62,481 nt of DNA from an uncultured Collinsella sp. (GTDB taxonomy: Bacteria > Actinomycetota > Coriobacteriia > Coriobacteriales > Coriobacteriaceae): positions 1 through 62,481 of the forward strand of contig CATYVH010000009.1 of assembly GCA_958413765.1 (NCBI GenBank), given 5' to 3'. Both the position numbers and the translations under genes were made by a program. Under the pieces are notes generated by a model. It saw nothing but the letters and a program-made list of their open reading frames with translations. It ran no database searches and had not been told where the DNA came from. Positions 42,594 through 50,696 of the stretch are shown piece by piece (position 1 is the first letter of the stretch; each line of letters begins with the position of its first letter).

Positions 42594-44078
42594 TTAGGCC
42601 TGAGCGCCCTTGGGGTCGATGCGCTTAACATCGAAGGAGCGGGCAACGCAGGCGCGGGCATCGGCCAGGTCGGCAAAATCGCCGCCGGCGATCATCTGCA
42701 CGATAAAGTTGCCGATGCAGGTGCCCTCGATGGGGCCGGCGAACACGGGGAGCCCGCAGGTGTCGGCCGTCATCTGGTTGAGGTAGTAATCCTGGCAGCC
42801 GCCGCCCACGATGTTGATGCTCGTGTAGTCGTGGCCCGAAAGCTCGCGCAGGCCCTCGATGGCCTTGGCATACGAGCGGGACAGACTGCAGTAGTTGGTG
42901 CGCATGATCTCGCCCACGGTGTGTGGGATCGGCTCGCCGCCCTCGGCGCAGGCCTGCTTGATCTCCTGGATCATGGAATCGGGGGCCAGGAAACGGTCGT
43001 CGTCGACATCGACATACGCCTCGAAGGGCTCGGCCTCGCGACAGAGCGTACGGAGCTCGTCAAAACCAACCTTACGATCCATGAGAGCCTTGTGCGAGGT
43101 CTTGCCCTCGACATAGTCGACGCCGTTGATCTCGCGGCGGACGGACTGGTTCATCCACAAGCCCATGATGTTCTTGAGGAAACGGTAACGCTTGAGGTAG
43201 CCGCCCTCGTTGGTAAAGTTCTGCTTGCGAGCGAGCTCGTTGGTGATGGCGTGCTGGTTCTCAACGCCCAGCAGGCTCCATGTGCCGCTCGAGATATAGA
43301 CGGCATTGTCGTCCTTGGCGGGTACGGCCAGGAAGGCAGAGCCGGTGTCGTGCGTGGCGGGCAGCACAACGGTCGCGGAGTAGCCGATCTTCTCGGAGAT
43401 GTCGGCCGTGAGCTCACCGAGCACAGCGCCGGGCATGGTCGGCTCCAGGAAGATGCTCTGGGGAATACCAAAGCGCGAAAGGATCTCGGTGTCCCAAGTG
43501 CACTTCTCCGCATCGAGCATGCCGGTGGTGCTCACGTTGGTGTACTCGTTGGCCTTGATGCCGGTCAGACGCCAGTTGAGATAGTCCGGAATCATCAGGA
43601 AGGTACGGGCTGCCTCGAGCTGCTCGGGATGCTCGTTCTTAAGGGCGAGTAGCTGATAGAGCGTGTTGAAAGGCTGACGCTGAATGCCGGTGCGGGCATA
43701 GACCTCGGCCGGATCCATAATTTGGTCGGCAACTTCATAGATGCCGTCAGTGCGGGCATCACGGTAGGCGACTGTATCACCGACGATCTTGTTGTGCTCG
43801 TCGAGCAGCACGAAGTCAACGCCCCAGGTATCGATTCCAATGGTGACCGGGGCCTGTCCGGTCTGATCTTTGACGGCGCGCAGGCCCGCGACAACATGGT
43901 CGAACAGAGCCTCAACGTCCCAGCAGTCGTGGCCGTCTACGCGCTTTTGCTCGTTATCGAAGCGGTAGACCTCCTGGTAGGACATCTTGCCGTCCTCGAC
44001 CCAGCCAGCAAGAACGCGACCGCTCGAGGCACCGATATCGACCGCTGCGTAATGCTTGGACTCGATGCGACTCTCCAT
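42594..44078 (-). CDS. rhaB: L-rhamnulokinase
   Basis: A 494-residue FGGY carbohydrate kinase phosphorylating L-rhamnulose at O1. The family blocks VDIGASSGRVLAGW, IGIDTWGVDFVLLDEHN, VAYRDARTDG, GIQRQPFNTLYQL, YISSGTWSLLGVE and NEGGYLKRYRFLKNIMGLW are shared closely with enterobacterial RhaB. It is the first gene of the rha operon. GGGGGGAG lies 3-4 bases before the ATG. Two LacI-type dyads (44093, 44126) stand immediately upstream. Confidence 0.96.
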   Translation of the reverse strand: MESRIESKHYAAVDIGASSGRVLAGWVEDGKMSYQEVYRFDNEQKRVDGHDCWDVEALFDHVVAGLRAVKDQTGQAPVTIGIDTWGVDFVLLDEHNKIVGDTVAYRDARTDGIYEVADQIMDPAEVYARTGIQRQPFNTLYQLLALKNEHPEQLEAARTFLMIPDYLNWRLTGIKANEYTNVSTTGMLDAEKCTWDTEILSRFGIPQSIFLEPTMPGAVLGELTADISEKIGYSATVVLPATHDTGSAFLAVPAKDDNAVYISSGTWSLLGVENQHAITNELARKQNFTNEGGYLKRYRFLKNIMGLWMNQSVRREINGVDYVEGKTSHKALMDRKVGFDELRTLCREAEPFEAYVDVDDDRFLAPDSMIQEIKQACAEGGEPIPHTVGEIMRTNYCSLSRSYAKAIEGLRELSGHDYTSINIVGGGCQDYYLNQMTADTCGLPVFAGPIEGTCIGNFIVQMIAGGDFADLADARACVARSFDVKRIDPKGAQA

Positions 44079-44092
44079 GTGCTCCCCCCTAT

Positions 44093-44139
44093 TTGAAGCG
44101 GTTCATTTACGATTTTCATTATTATTTGAATCGTTTCAA
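44093..44139 (-). promoter_or_regulatory. rha operon control region with two LacI-type dyads
   Basis: TTGAATCGTTTCAA at 44126-44139 is a clean dyad, and TTGAAGCGGTTCA at 44093-44105 a weaker one. They lie 33 bases apart. On the minus strand TTGAAA with A/T-rich TAATAAT downstream gives a plausible promoter overlapping the first dyad. The half-sites match those of the PTS operon operator. Confidence 0.7.
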
Positions 44140-44224
44140 TTTCAATATGAGTCAATTTTAGTCCGGCGAGCGGTTGCTTTTAGTCGGTTAACGGTAGTTT
44201 TTGGGTTAAACCTCTTCCAAAGAG

Positions 44225-44265
44225 AAAGATGCGGCCAGCCGAGCTATGCGGATGGCCGCATCTTT
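44225..44265 (-). terminator. Intrinsic terminator of the HAD gene
   Basis: AAAGATGCGGCCA / TGGCCGCATCTTT, followed on the minus strand by CTCTTT. It also separates the HAD transcript from the rha promoter. Confidence 0.85.
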
Positions 44266-44297
44266 AAAATGTTATTGAAATGGCTCGGGTGCAAACG

Positions 44298-44948
44298 CTA
44301 GCGCACAGCCTTGACCGCCGCCGTCAGGTCGAACAGCGTATCGAGCACGACCTCGCAGCCATCCACCACGTCCTGCGGCAGCGGCACGATGTCGGGAACG
44401 GCAAAGACGTGGCAGCCGGCCGTGATGCCCGAGACGCAGCCGTTGCGAGAGTCCTCGACCACGGCGCACTCCTCGGGGGCAAAGCCCGCGCGCTCGCAGG
44501 CGAGCAGATACATCTCGGGGTCGGGCTTGCCGTGCACGACGTCCTCGCCGCAGGTCACCGTTTCAAACTTGTCAAAGAGACCGACCATCTTAAGGTTGCG
44601 CTCGGCCGTGACATGGCGCGATGACGTTGCAAGGCCCACGTGATAGCCCGCAGCCAGCAGCTCGTCTATGCACTCGGCGGCGCCGGCCTTAAGCTCCAGA
44701 TCGGTCTTGACCATCTCGTCGCGAATCTCCTTGTGGCGACGATAGATCGCCTCAGCGGTTTCTCTGCTGCCGCAATGCGCCTCAAGGATGTCCATGACAT
44801 CGGGCAGCGTGCGACCGATAAATTGATGAATCAGCGTGTCATCAATCGCGACACCCAGCTCAGCGGCGGGCGCTTTCCATGCCTTGATGCCCAGACGCTC
44901 GGTGTCGACCAGCGTTCCGTCCATGTCAAAAATAACAGCCTTGATCAT
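44298..44948 (-). CDS. HAD-IA sugar phosphatase / phosphoglucomutase-like protein
   Basis: A 216-residue haloacid dehalogenase superfamily hydrolase with an alpha-helical cap. Motif I is FDMDGTLVDTE (nucleophile Asp and acid/base Asp), motif II ATSSR, motif III the Lys in GKPDPEMYL and motif IV VVEDSRNG. The pattern fits beta-phosphoglucomutase-like and sugar-phosphate phosphatase members; the substrate is unknown. I start at the ATG at 44948, with GGGGGACC upstream. It is transcribed towards, but separately from, the rha operon. The palindrome GTATATAACGTATATAC lies in its promoter region. Confidence 0.9.
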   Translation of the reverse strand: MIKAVIFDMDGTLVDTERLGIKAWKAPAAELGVAIDDTLIHQFIGRTLPDVMDILEAHCGSRETAEAIYRRHKEIRDEMVKTDLELKAGAAECIDELLAAGYHVGLATSSRHVTAERNLKMVGLFDKFETVTCGEDVVHGKPDPEMYLLACERAGFAPEECAVVEDSRNGCVSGITAGCHVFAVPDIVPLPQDVVDGCEVVLDTLFDLTAAVKAVR

Positions 44949-45008
44949 ATCGGTCCCCCATCGACTCTCGCTGTCGCATTGCCGTAACTCTACCGCATTT
45001 GGCAACTT

Positions 45009-45025
45009 GTATATAACGTATATAC
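45009..45025. promoter_or_regulatory. Perfect A+T-rich dyad between the HAD and larE-like genes
   Basis: GTATATAACGTATATAC has perfect 7-base arms around ACG. It lies about 60 bases upstream of the HAD start and 100 upstream of the larE-like gene. The form resembles GntR/YtrA-type operators; no regulator is assigned. Confidence 0.5.
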
Positions 45026-45121
45026 CATATTGCACTTTCGTTACATAGATAGAAGTCTTATGGCAAGTAACGCATTAGGATTATAGTTTTCGATCGAGTA
45101 CTCAACGATAAGGATCGTTTC

Positions 45122-46000
45122 ATGATTTTAGACACCACGGCACCCGCAGAGGAGCTTCAAGACAAGCTATCGGCGCTCGAACAGCTGCTTTTGGCATACG
45201 GGCGCGTGGCTATCGGGTTTTCCGGCGGCGTTGACAGCAGCTTTTTGGCCGCCGTATGCGCCCGCATCATGCCTACCAATACCCTCCTCGTCCATCTCAC
45301 CACGCCGCTCATCGGCACACCCGAGCAGGCTTCGTTTGAGCGGTCCGTTGACGGACAAACCGATGAGGGTCCGCATTTTATGCTCCCCGTGCTCAATCTT
45401 TCGGTCGATCAGCTGCAGCTCCCCCAGGTAGCCTGCAACGATGCCGACCGCTGCTACCACTGCAAGCGCGCCGGCTTTACCGCTATCGTCAACCACGCCA
45501 AGTCGCTAGGCTTTCCCACCGTCATCGATGGCAGCAATGCAAGCGATCGCGGTGACTACCGCCCCGGCATGCGTGCGGCAGAAGAGCTCGGTGTACGCTC
45601 ACCCCTTATGGAGGTCGGCTTTACCAAGGACGAAGAGCGCGAGCTGCTGCGCGCATGGGGCTACCCCGTCTGGAACCTGCCGGCAGGCGCCTGCTTGGCC
45701 ACGCGCATTCCCACGGGCGAGGAGCTTACGCGCGAGAAGGTCGATTTAATCCGCGCCTGCGAGGATTATCTGCACGATCTTGACCTGGCGCAGGTCCGCG
45801 CACGCCTGGTCGGCGGCTGCATGCATATCGAAGCCGCCCCGGCAGATGTCGCCAAGATCGCCGCCCTCGGCGGTACCGTGGTCAACGACGAGGGAAAGAC
45901 CCCGCTGCCCGCCGCCATCGAGTCCGCGCTGCGCAACCTAGGCTGCGGACACATCTCCCCCGAGGTCGCCCCCTACATCCACGGCAACATGAATCTTTAA
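45122..46000 (+). CDS. larE: LarE-like ATP-dependent sulfur transferase
   Basis: A 292-residue PP-loop ATPase with the pyrophosphate loop SGGVDS at residues 34-39. DADRCYHCKRAGF, VIDGSNASDRGDYRPGMRAA and GACLATRIPTG, with Cys191 at the place of the sacrificial cysteine of LarE, identify the family. LarE donates sulfur to the nicotinic-acid precursor of the nickel-pincer cofactor of lactate racemase. No larA, larB or larC is in the window, so the gene is an orphan here. AAGGA lies 9 bases before the ATG. It ends in a stop-proximal hairpin (46001). Confidence 0.9.
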   Translation: MILDTTAPAEELQDKLSALEQLLLAYGRVAIGFSGGVDSSFLAAVCARIMPTNTLLVHLTTPLIGTPEQASFERSVDGQTDEGPHFMLPVLNLSVDQLQLPQVACNDADRCYHCKRAGFTAIVNHAKSLGFPTVIDGSNASDRGDYRPGMRAAEELGVRSPLMEVGFTKDEERELLRAWGYPVWNLPAGACLATRIPTGEELTREKVDLIRACEDYLHDLDLAQVRARLVGGCMHIEAAPADVAKIAALGGTVVNDEGKTPLPAAIESALRNLGCGHISPEVAPYIHGNMNL

Positions 46001-46042
46001 GTTACGCCGTTTTACAAACGGCGTAACCGCTCGGCGCTGCGC
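46001..46042 (+). repeat. Stop-proximal hairpin plus GCTCGGCGCTGCGC box
   Basis: GTTACGCCGTTT / AAACGGCGTAAC starts right after the TAA of the larE-like gene, followed by GCTCGGCGCTGCGC at 46029-46042. The same hairpin-box order occurs, on the minus strand, after the stop at 50697. Confidence 0.75.
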
Positions 46043-46081
46043 AGGCTCAACCTGAACCACATAAATTGTTGCCGACCTTCT

Positions 46082-46124
46082 AAAAGGGGACAGGTTTATT
46101 TTGGCAGGTTTTATCTGGGGAAAC
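46082..46124. repeat. Inverted copy of the 30079-30120 element
   Basis: AAAAGGGGACAGGTTTATTT and the 23 bases after it match the reverse complement of 30079-30120 except for one extra G. The second palindromic arm is missing here. Confidence 0.8.
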
Positions 46125-46277
46125 GTCGAATAGCCCCACACGTCCCAACCATCGCAACCCCTTCTAGGGCAAATGGATCGGTAGCGCCCCCCAATCTTTA
46201 AGAATCTGTTCGGCAAAACTGCCTGCGGCGGCACCTGCTAGACTGGTAGATTCCCAACCGTCTAGCCAGGAGCCTCA

Positions 46278-47255
46278 ATGTCGCGCAAGTCCGCCTACAA
46301 GCAAGTACTTTCCATCGGCACCGCCGTGGTGCTGGGGTTTGCGCTGTTCACAGGGTCGCTCGACGGAGCGCCCAAGCTGCTCTCGCCGCAAAGCGATGAG
46401 CAGGCGGCTGCTCTGGCCGAGAAGCAAAGCGAGAGCCCCAACCGCACCGACGACGAAGCAGACCTGGTTGCCCGGCTCGAATCGGGAACAGCGAGCTCCA
46501 CGGACTCCGAAGATGATCAGGACTCCGGCGATGGCTCTGAATCCGCCACGACCGACACCGCTGACGATGCCTCTTCAAACGTCACCCCCATCGACGAGGT
46601 CGAAAACCCCGATCTCGACCGCGCCCGCGGCGTATATCTCAGCAGCATTCCCGACTACGCCGGCAACCCCTACGTTGCCCTTCGCACCGACAGCACGCAC
46701 CCGCTCGGCACACCATCATTCACGCTCGATGAATACGAGCGCGCTACAGAAGAGGGCTGCTTTAAGAAATTCTCCAAGCTCGACAGCCTGGGCCGCACCC
46801 GCAAAGCGCTCGCCTGCGTGGGCCCCGAATCACTCGGTCAAGGCGAGCGCGGCGATATCTCGCGTATCCATCCCGCTGGATGGCGTCAGCAGCGCTACGA
46901 CTTTATTCCGGGCCAGAGCCTCTACAACCGCTGCCACCTTATCGCCTGGTCGCTCTGCGGCGAAAACGCCAACCGTAAGAATCTCCTCACCGGCACGCGC
47001 TATCTCAACGAGACGGGCATGCTACCGTTTGAAGAGCAGATTCTCAACTATATTCGCGATACGGGCAACCATGTGCTCTACCGCGTCACGCCCATGTATA
47101 ACGAAGAGGAACTTGTCTGCCGTGGCGTGCGCCTCGAGGCACAATCGGTCGAGGACCACGGCAAGACCCTCTGCTTCCACGTATATTGCTACAACCTGCA
47201 GCCGCACGTGCAGATCGACTACGCCACCGGCCGCAATCAGGCCTCGGGGGACTAG
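46278..47255 (+). CDS. Secreted DNA/RNA non-specific endonuclease
   Basis: A 325-residue exported nuclease. The N-terminus has a signal-anchor (residues about 8-26, SIGTAVVLGFALFTG) and a low-complexity acidic Ser/Asp/Glu linker to about residue 105. The C-terminal beta-beta-alpha-metal nuclease domain contains YNRCHLIAWSLCGENANRKN with the catalytic His, and LTGTRYLNETGMLPFE. NRCH in place of DRGH is normal for this subgroup. It may digest extracellular DNA for nutrients or competence-like uptake. AGGAG lies 7 bases before the ATG. Monocistronic. Confidence 0.9.
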   Translation: MSRKSAYKQVLSIGTAVVLGFALFTGSLDGAPKLLSPQSDEQAAALAEKQSESPNRTDDEADLVARLESGTASSTDSEDDQDSGDGSESATTDTADDASSNVTPIDEVENPDLDRARGVYLSSIPDYAGNPYVALRTDSTHPLGTPSFTLDEYERATEEGCFKKFSKLDSLGRTRKALACVGPESLGQGERGDISRIHPAGWRQQRYDFIPGQSLYNRCHLIAWSLCGENANRKNLLTGTRYLNETGMLPFEEQILNYIRDTGNHVLYRVTPMYNEEELVCRGVRLEAQSVEDHGKTLCFHVYCYNLQPHVQIDYATGRNQASGD

Positions 47256-47314
47256 GGCCGACCAAGCTGCTCCAAAACCTAACGTGATCCGTTTTTCTCC
47301 GCCCCCCTAGGGAT

Positions 47315-47351
47315 CAAAAAGGGCCGCCCTGGATTGCCCAGAGCGGCCCTT
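47315..47351 (-). terminator. Intrinsic terminator of the EF-G-like gene
   Basis: AAGGGCCGC / GCGGCCCTT with TTTTTG on the minus strand. It also faces the end of the nuclease gene. Confidence 0.85.
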
Positions 47352-47385
47352 GCATCGGCACGTATGTTACAGGCAACGCCACACG

Positions 47386-49461
47386 CTACTTGGCGCGGCC
47401 CTCCTCATAGCGCTCGACCAGCTTGGCCTGAACGTCATAGGGCACCTGCTCGTAGCCGGCGGGCTTCATGGTAAAGTCGCCCGTGCCGCGCGTGATAGAG
47501 CGCAGACGCGTCGAGTAATCCGTCAGCTCGGCGAGAGGCGCCTGGGCAATGACCACGGTATCGCCGCGCTCATCGGTCTCCATGCCCGTCACGCGACCGC
47601 GCGATGCCGAGATGTCGCCCATCACGGCGCCGGCGTAGCTCTCGGGGATCGTCACCGTGATTTCCTCGATAGGCTCCAGCACCACCGGGTCGGCATCGGC
47701 GCATGCCTTGCGCAGGCCGATGCGGGCCGCCGCGCGGAACGCCATCTCGTTGGAGTCGACGCTGTGATACGAGCCGTCGTACACAGCCACGCGAATGCCC
47801 GTGAGCGGGTAGCCGGCAATAATACCGTCCTTCATGGTCTCCTGGACACCCTTGTCCACGGCGGGGATCAGCGAGCGCGGAATACGGCCACCTACAACCT
47901 CGTCCACAAACTCATAGCCATCGCTCGTGCCGTCGGGCCCAATGAGCGGCTCAACACGCAGCCAGCAGTCGCCATACTGGCCGGCACCGCCAGTCTGCTT
48001 CTTGTGGCGGCCCTGGGCGCTCGCCGTGCGGCGGATGGTCTCGCGATACGGAATGCGGATCGGCACGCTCTTGGCGGCGACCTTGGTGCGGTCCTCAAGG
48101 CGATTGAGCAGGACCGAAACCTGCGCCTCACCCACGGCGGAGATGATAGTCTGGCCGGTCTCCTCGTCGCGATCGATGCTCATGGTCGGGTCTGCCTTGC
48201 AGGCCTTCTCGATAAACGTGTAGAGCTTCTCCTCGTCGCCGCGGTTCTCGGCTTCGATGGCGATGCGGTACTGCGAGTTGGGGAACTTAAACGCCGCAGC
48301 CTCGACCTTGCCGGTAATCGAGAGCGTATCGCCCGTCTCGGCAGCCAGCTTGGGTACCACGATAATGTCGCCGGCATAGGCATGGCCAACCTCGGTCATA
48401 TCGCGGCCGCACATCACATACAGGTGAGCCAGACGATCGCTCTTACGGGTACGCGCGTTGACCAGCTCGAGGCCCGGCTCAAGCGTGCCCGTCAGCACCT
48501 TGATAAAGCTGATGTGGCCCTGCTGCGGATCGGCCAGTGTCTTAAACACAAACGCCACCGGACGGTCATCGTCACTCGAGATCTTAAGCGAATCACCGTC
48601 GATGAGCGGCATCTCGCCATAGTCGGTCGGCGCTGGGAAATACGTTGCGATGTCATCCATCAGCGAGTTGACGCCCTGCTCCTTAATGCAATCGCCCGCA
48701 AAGACCGGCACAAAGATGCGCTCAGCGATCGCCTTCGACAGCAGGCCTTCAAGCTCCTCCTGCGTCAGCGTCTCCTCGCCTTCCAGGTATTTCATCATCA
48801 GTTCGTCGTCAGCCTCGGCCACCAGCTCGCACAGATGGTCATGGGCCTCCTCGGCCTGGGCACGATACTCCTCGGGAATCTCCGACTCAACGGCTTCGGC
48901 GCCGTTGCAATGGCGCGCCTTCATGCGCACCAGGTCGATGATGCCGTCAAAGTCCTCGCCCTCGCCCCAGGGAAGAGTCACGGCGCCCAGGCGCGTACCA
49001 AAGCGCTCCTGCAGCAGGTCCATTGTGGTCGCAAAGCTGGCCTCGGAGCGCGACAGGCGGTTTACGAACACCGCACGCGCCAGGCGCAGGTCCTCGGCGG
49101 CATACCAGAGCTTAACCGTCGTAGGCTGCGGGCCGGCCTCGGCGTCGACCACAAACAGAGCCGTCTCGCAGACGCTCATCGCGGCAAAGGCGTCGCCGAT
49201 AAAATCGGGATAGCACGGGGCATCGAGCACATTGATGCGAGCGCCCTTCCAGTCGATCGGCGCAATGGTCGTCGAGATGGAAAACGCACGCTTGACCTCT
49301 TCGGGGTCATAGTCGAGCGTGGGCTTGGTGCCGTCGTGGCCGCCCAGGCGGGCGGTCTTGCCGGAAAGGTGGAGCATGGCTTCGGCGAGTGAAGTCTTGC
49401 CCACCCCGCCTTGGCCTACGAGCACCACGTTCCTTACGTTACCGGTCTTGGGAGCACCCAT
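47386..49461 (-). CDS. Elongation factor G-like protein (EF-G2 type) with altered G motifs
   Basis: A 691-residue protein with the five-domain EF-G architecture. G1 GQGGVGKT (16-23) is intact. G3 reads DAPCYPDF, so the DxxG glycine is Cys83, and G4 reads NRLS (134-137) instead of NKxD. Domain IV has RIGLRKACADADPVVLEPIE and KPAGYEQVP, typical of the family. The changes suggest weak or altered GTP hydrolysis and specificity; actinobacterial EF-G2 proteins are known as non-standard paralogues of translocation factor EF-G. I start at the ATG at 49461 with AAGGAGG 5 bases upstream. Role uncertain, probably translation-related. Confidence 0.87.
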   Translation of the reverse strand: MGAPKTGNVRNVVLVGQGGVGKTSLAEAMLHLSGKTARLGGHDGTKPTLDYDPEEVKRAFSISTTIAPIDWKGARINVLDAPCYPDFIGDAFAAMSVCETALFVVDAEAGPQPTTVKLWYAAEDLRLARAVFVNRLSRSEASFATTMDLLQERFGTRLGAVTLPWGEGEDFDGIIDLVRMKARHCNGAEAVESEIPEEYRAQAEEAHDHLCELVAEADDELMMKYLEGEETLTQEELEGLLSKAIAERIFVPVFAGDCIKEQGVNSLMDDIATYFPAPTDYGEMPLIDGDSLKISSDDDRPVAFVFKTLADPQQGHISFIKVLTGTLEPGLELVNARTRKSDRLAHLYVMCGRDMTEVGHAYAGDIIVVPKLAAETGDTLSITGKVEAAAFKFPNSQYRIAIEAENRGDEEKLYTFIEKACKADPTMSIDRDEETGQTIISAVGEAQVSVLLNRLEDRTKVAAKSVPIRIPYRETIRRTASAQGRHKKQTGGAGQYGDCWLRVEPLIGPDGTSDGYEFVDEVVGGRIPRSLIPAVDKGVQETMKDGIIAGYPLTGIRVAVYDGSYHSVDSNEMAFRAAARIGLRKACADADPVVLEPIEEITVTIPESYAGAVMGDISASRGRVTGMETDERGDTVVIAQAPLAELTDYSTRLRSITRGTGDFTMKPAGYEQVPYDVQAKLVERYEEGRAK

Positions 49462-49701
49462 GATGACCTCCTTGCAGGGCCGCGCGCAATGCGCGACGCC
49501 AACGGGGAGAGTTCGCGGTCGGTGCCGTCCCGGGAGCAGCATGGTCGGCAGCCGAGCCGACTCACCCTCCAAATGTCCTATGCCACCACCCTACCCTCAC
49601 GGGCGGCTGTCCATGCATACCTTTCGGCACACGTATGAATACAGGCGGCGAGAGGAAGAGACAAGCTTGTGAGGCAATTATTGAACCCCGTCGATGCAAA
49701 T

Positions 49702-49737
49702 AAAAGCCGCCGCAGACCATTAGACCTGCAGCGGCTT
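49702..49737 (-). terminator. Intrinsic terminator of the amino-acid ABC operon
   Basis: AAGCCGCTGCAG / CTGCGGCGGCTT on the minus strand, followed by TTATTTG, 20 bases after the ATPase stop. Confidence 0.85.
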
Positions 49738-49758
49738 CATCTCAATATTTAGTTGAGC

Positions 49759-50523
49759 CTACCCCTCGATACGGCTCAAGAACTCACGGGTGCGCTGCTC
49801 GCGCGGATGGTCGATAACCTGCTCGGCAGGACCCTCCTCGACAATACGACCGCCATCCATAAAGACCACGCGGTCGGCAACATCGCGCGCAAACTGCATT
49901 GCGTGGGTCACGATCACCATCGTCATGTTCTGCGCAGCGAGGTCCTTAATGACACGCAGCACCTCGGCCGTCAGCTCGGGATCGAGCGCCGAGGTCGGCT
50001 CGTCAAAGAACAGGATCTCCGGGTCGAGCGCTAGGGCGCGGGCAATACTCACGCGCTGCTGCTGACCGCCCGAAAGCTCACACGGAACCTTATTCTCGTT
50101 GCCCATAAGCCCCATCTGAGCAATCAATTCATACGCACGAGCTTCCGCCTGCTCGCGCGGGCGCTTAAGCACGCGGATCGGCGCGTCGATGATGTTTTTC
50201 ATCACGGTATAGTGCGGGAACAGGTTGTAATTTTGGAACACCAGGCCGAATCGCGAGCGCGCCTGCTTGGGAACATCTCCCTTCGCATAGACCGCGCCCG
50301 ATCCCACATCCGTCGCAACCGCAAGGTCGCCAAACGAGAGCGAGCCACCGTCGAGTGTCTCGAGCAGCGTAGCGCAGCGCAGCAGCGTGGACTTACCGCC
50401 ACCCGAAGGCCCGATAATCGCCACGACCTCGCCACGCTTTACCTCGAGTGAGATATCCTTGAGCACCTCATTGCCGCCAAACGCCTTACGCGCGTTCGAT
50501 ATATTCATTACCGTTCCGGACAC
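49759..50523 (-). CDS. Polar amino acid ABC transporter ATP-binding protein
   Basis: A 254-residue GlnQ-type ATPase. Walker A GPSGGGKST, Q-loop VFQNYNLFPHYTV, signature LSGGQQQR, Walker B ILFFDEPTSALD and the H-loop VTHAMQFA are all intact. It is the last gene of the three-gene importer operon (binding protein, permease, ATPase). I prefer the GTG at 50523, 5 bases after GGAGG; an ATG at 50535 overlaps that site. A composite palindrome of about 145 bases separates it from the permease gene. Confidence 0.93.
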   Translation of the reverse strand: MSGTVMNISNARKAFGGNEVLKDISLEVKRGEVVAIIGPSGGGKSTLLRCATLLETLDGGSLSFGDLAVATDVGSGAVYAKGDVPKQARSRFGLVFQNYNLFPHYTVMKNIIDAPIRVLKRPREQAEARAYELIAQMGLMGNENKVPCELSGGQQQRVSIARALALDPEILFFDEPTSALDPELTAEVLRVIKDLAAQNMTMVIVTHAMQFARDVADRVVFMDGGRIVEEGPAEQVIDHPREQRTREFLSRIEG

Positions 50524-50548
50524 GGGAACCTCCATGTGTTTGAGAAGT

Positions 50549-50693
50549 CAGCGAGCGTGTGGATGACGAGACAATGTGCTTCGAAAGAGGAGCGCCGCGT
50601 ACTTCTGTACGCAAGCGACAGCTTGAGAAGCAGATTGGCCGTCAGACACGCGCGCAGCGTCGAGCAGTCCGCCGTTCGTTAGAACGGCGGAAC
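50549..50693. repeat. Composite palindrome between permease and ATPase genes
   Basis: On the plus strand CAGCGAGCGTGT (50549) pairs with ACACGCGCGCAGCG (to 50659). The inner hairpin has the core GAAAGAGGAGCGCCGCGTAC (50583-50602), then GTACGCAAGCGAC. The box GCGCAGCGTCGAGC (50652-50665) and the hairpin CCGCCGTTC / GAACGGCGG (50669-50690) follow, three to four bases from the permease stop. Core and ends recur at 51396 and 10738. Confidence 0.82.
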
Positions 50694-50696
50694 GAT

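Noticed and set aside
46278..47255. NRCH in place of DRGH in the nuclease as a sign of inactivation
   Set aside because: YNRCHLI with GENANxKNLLTGTRYLN is the normal pattern of this endonuclease subgroup, and the catalytic His is present.
50549..50693. Integron attC-like recombination site, because of variable arms with conserved ends
   Set aside because: No integrase, no cassette array and no match to the GTTRRRY/RYYYAAC core of attC; the copies sit inside conserved operons.
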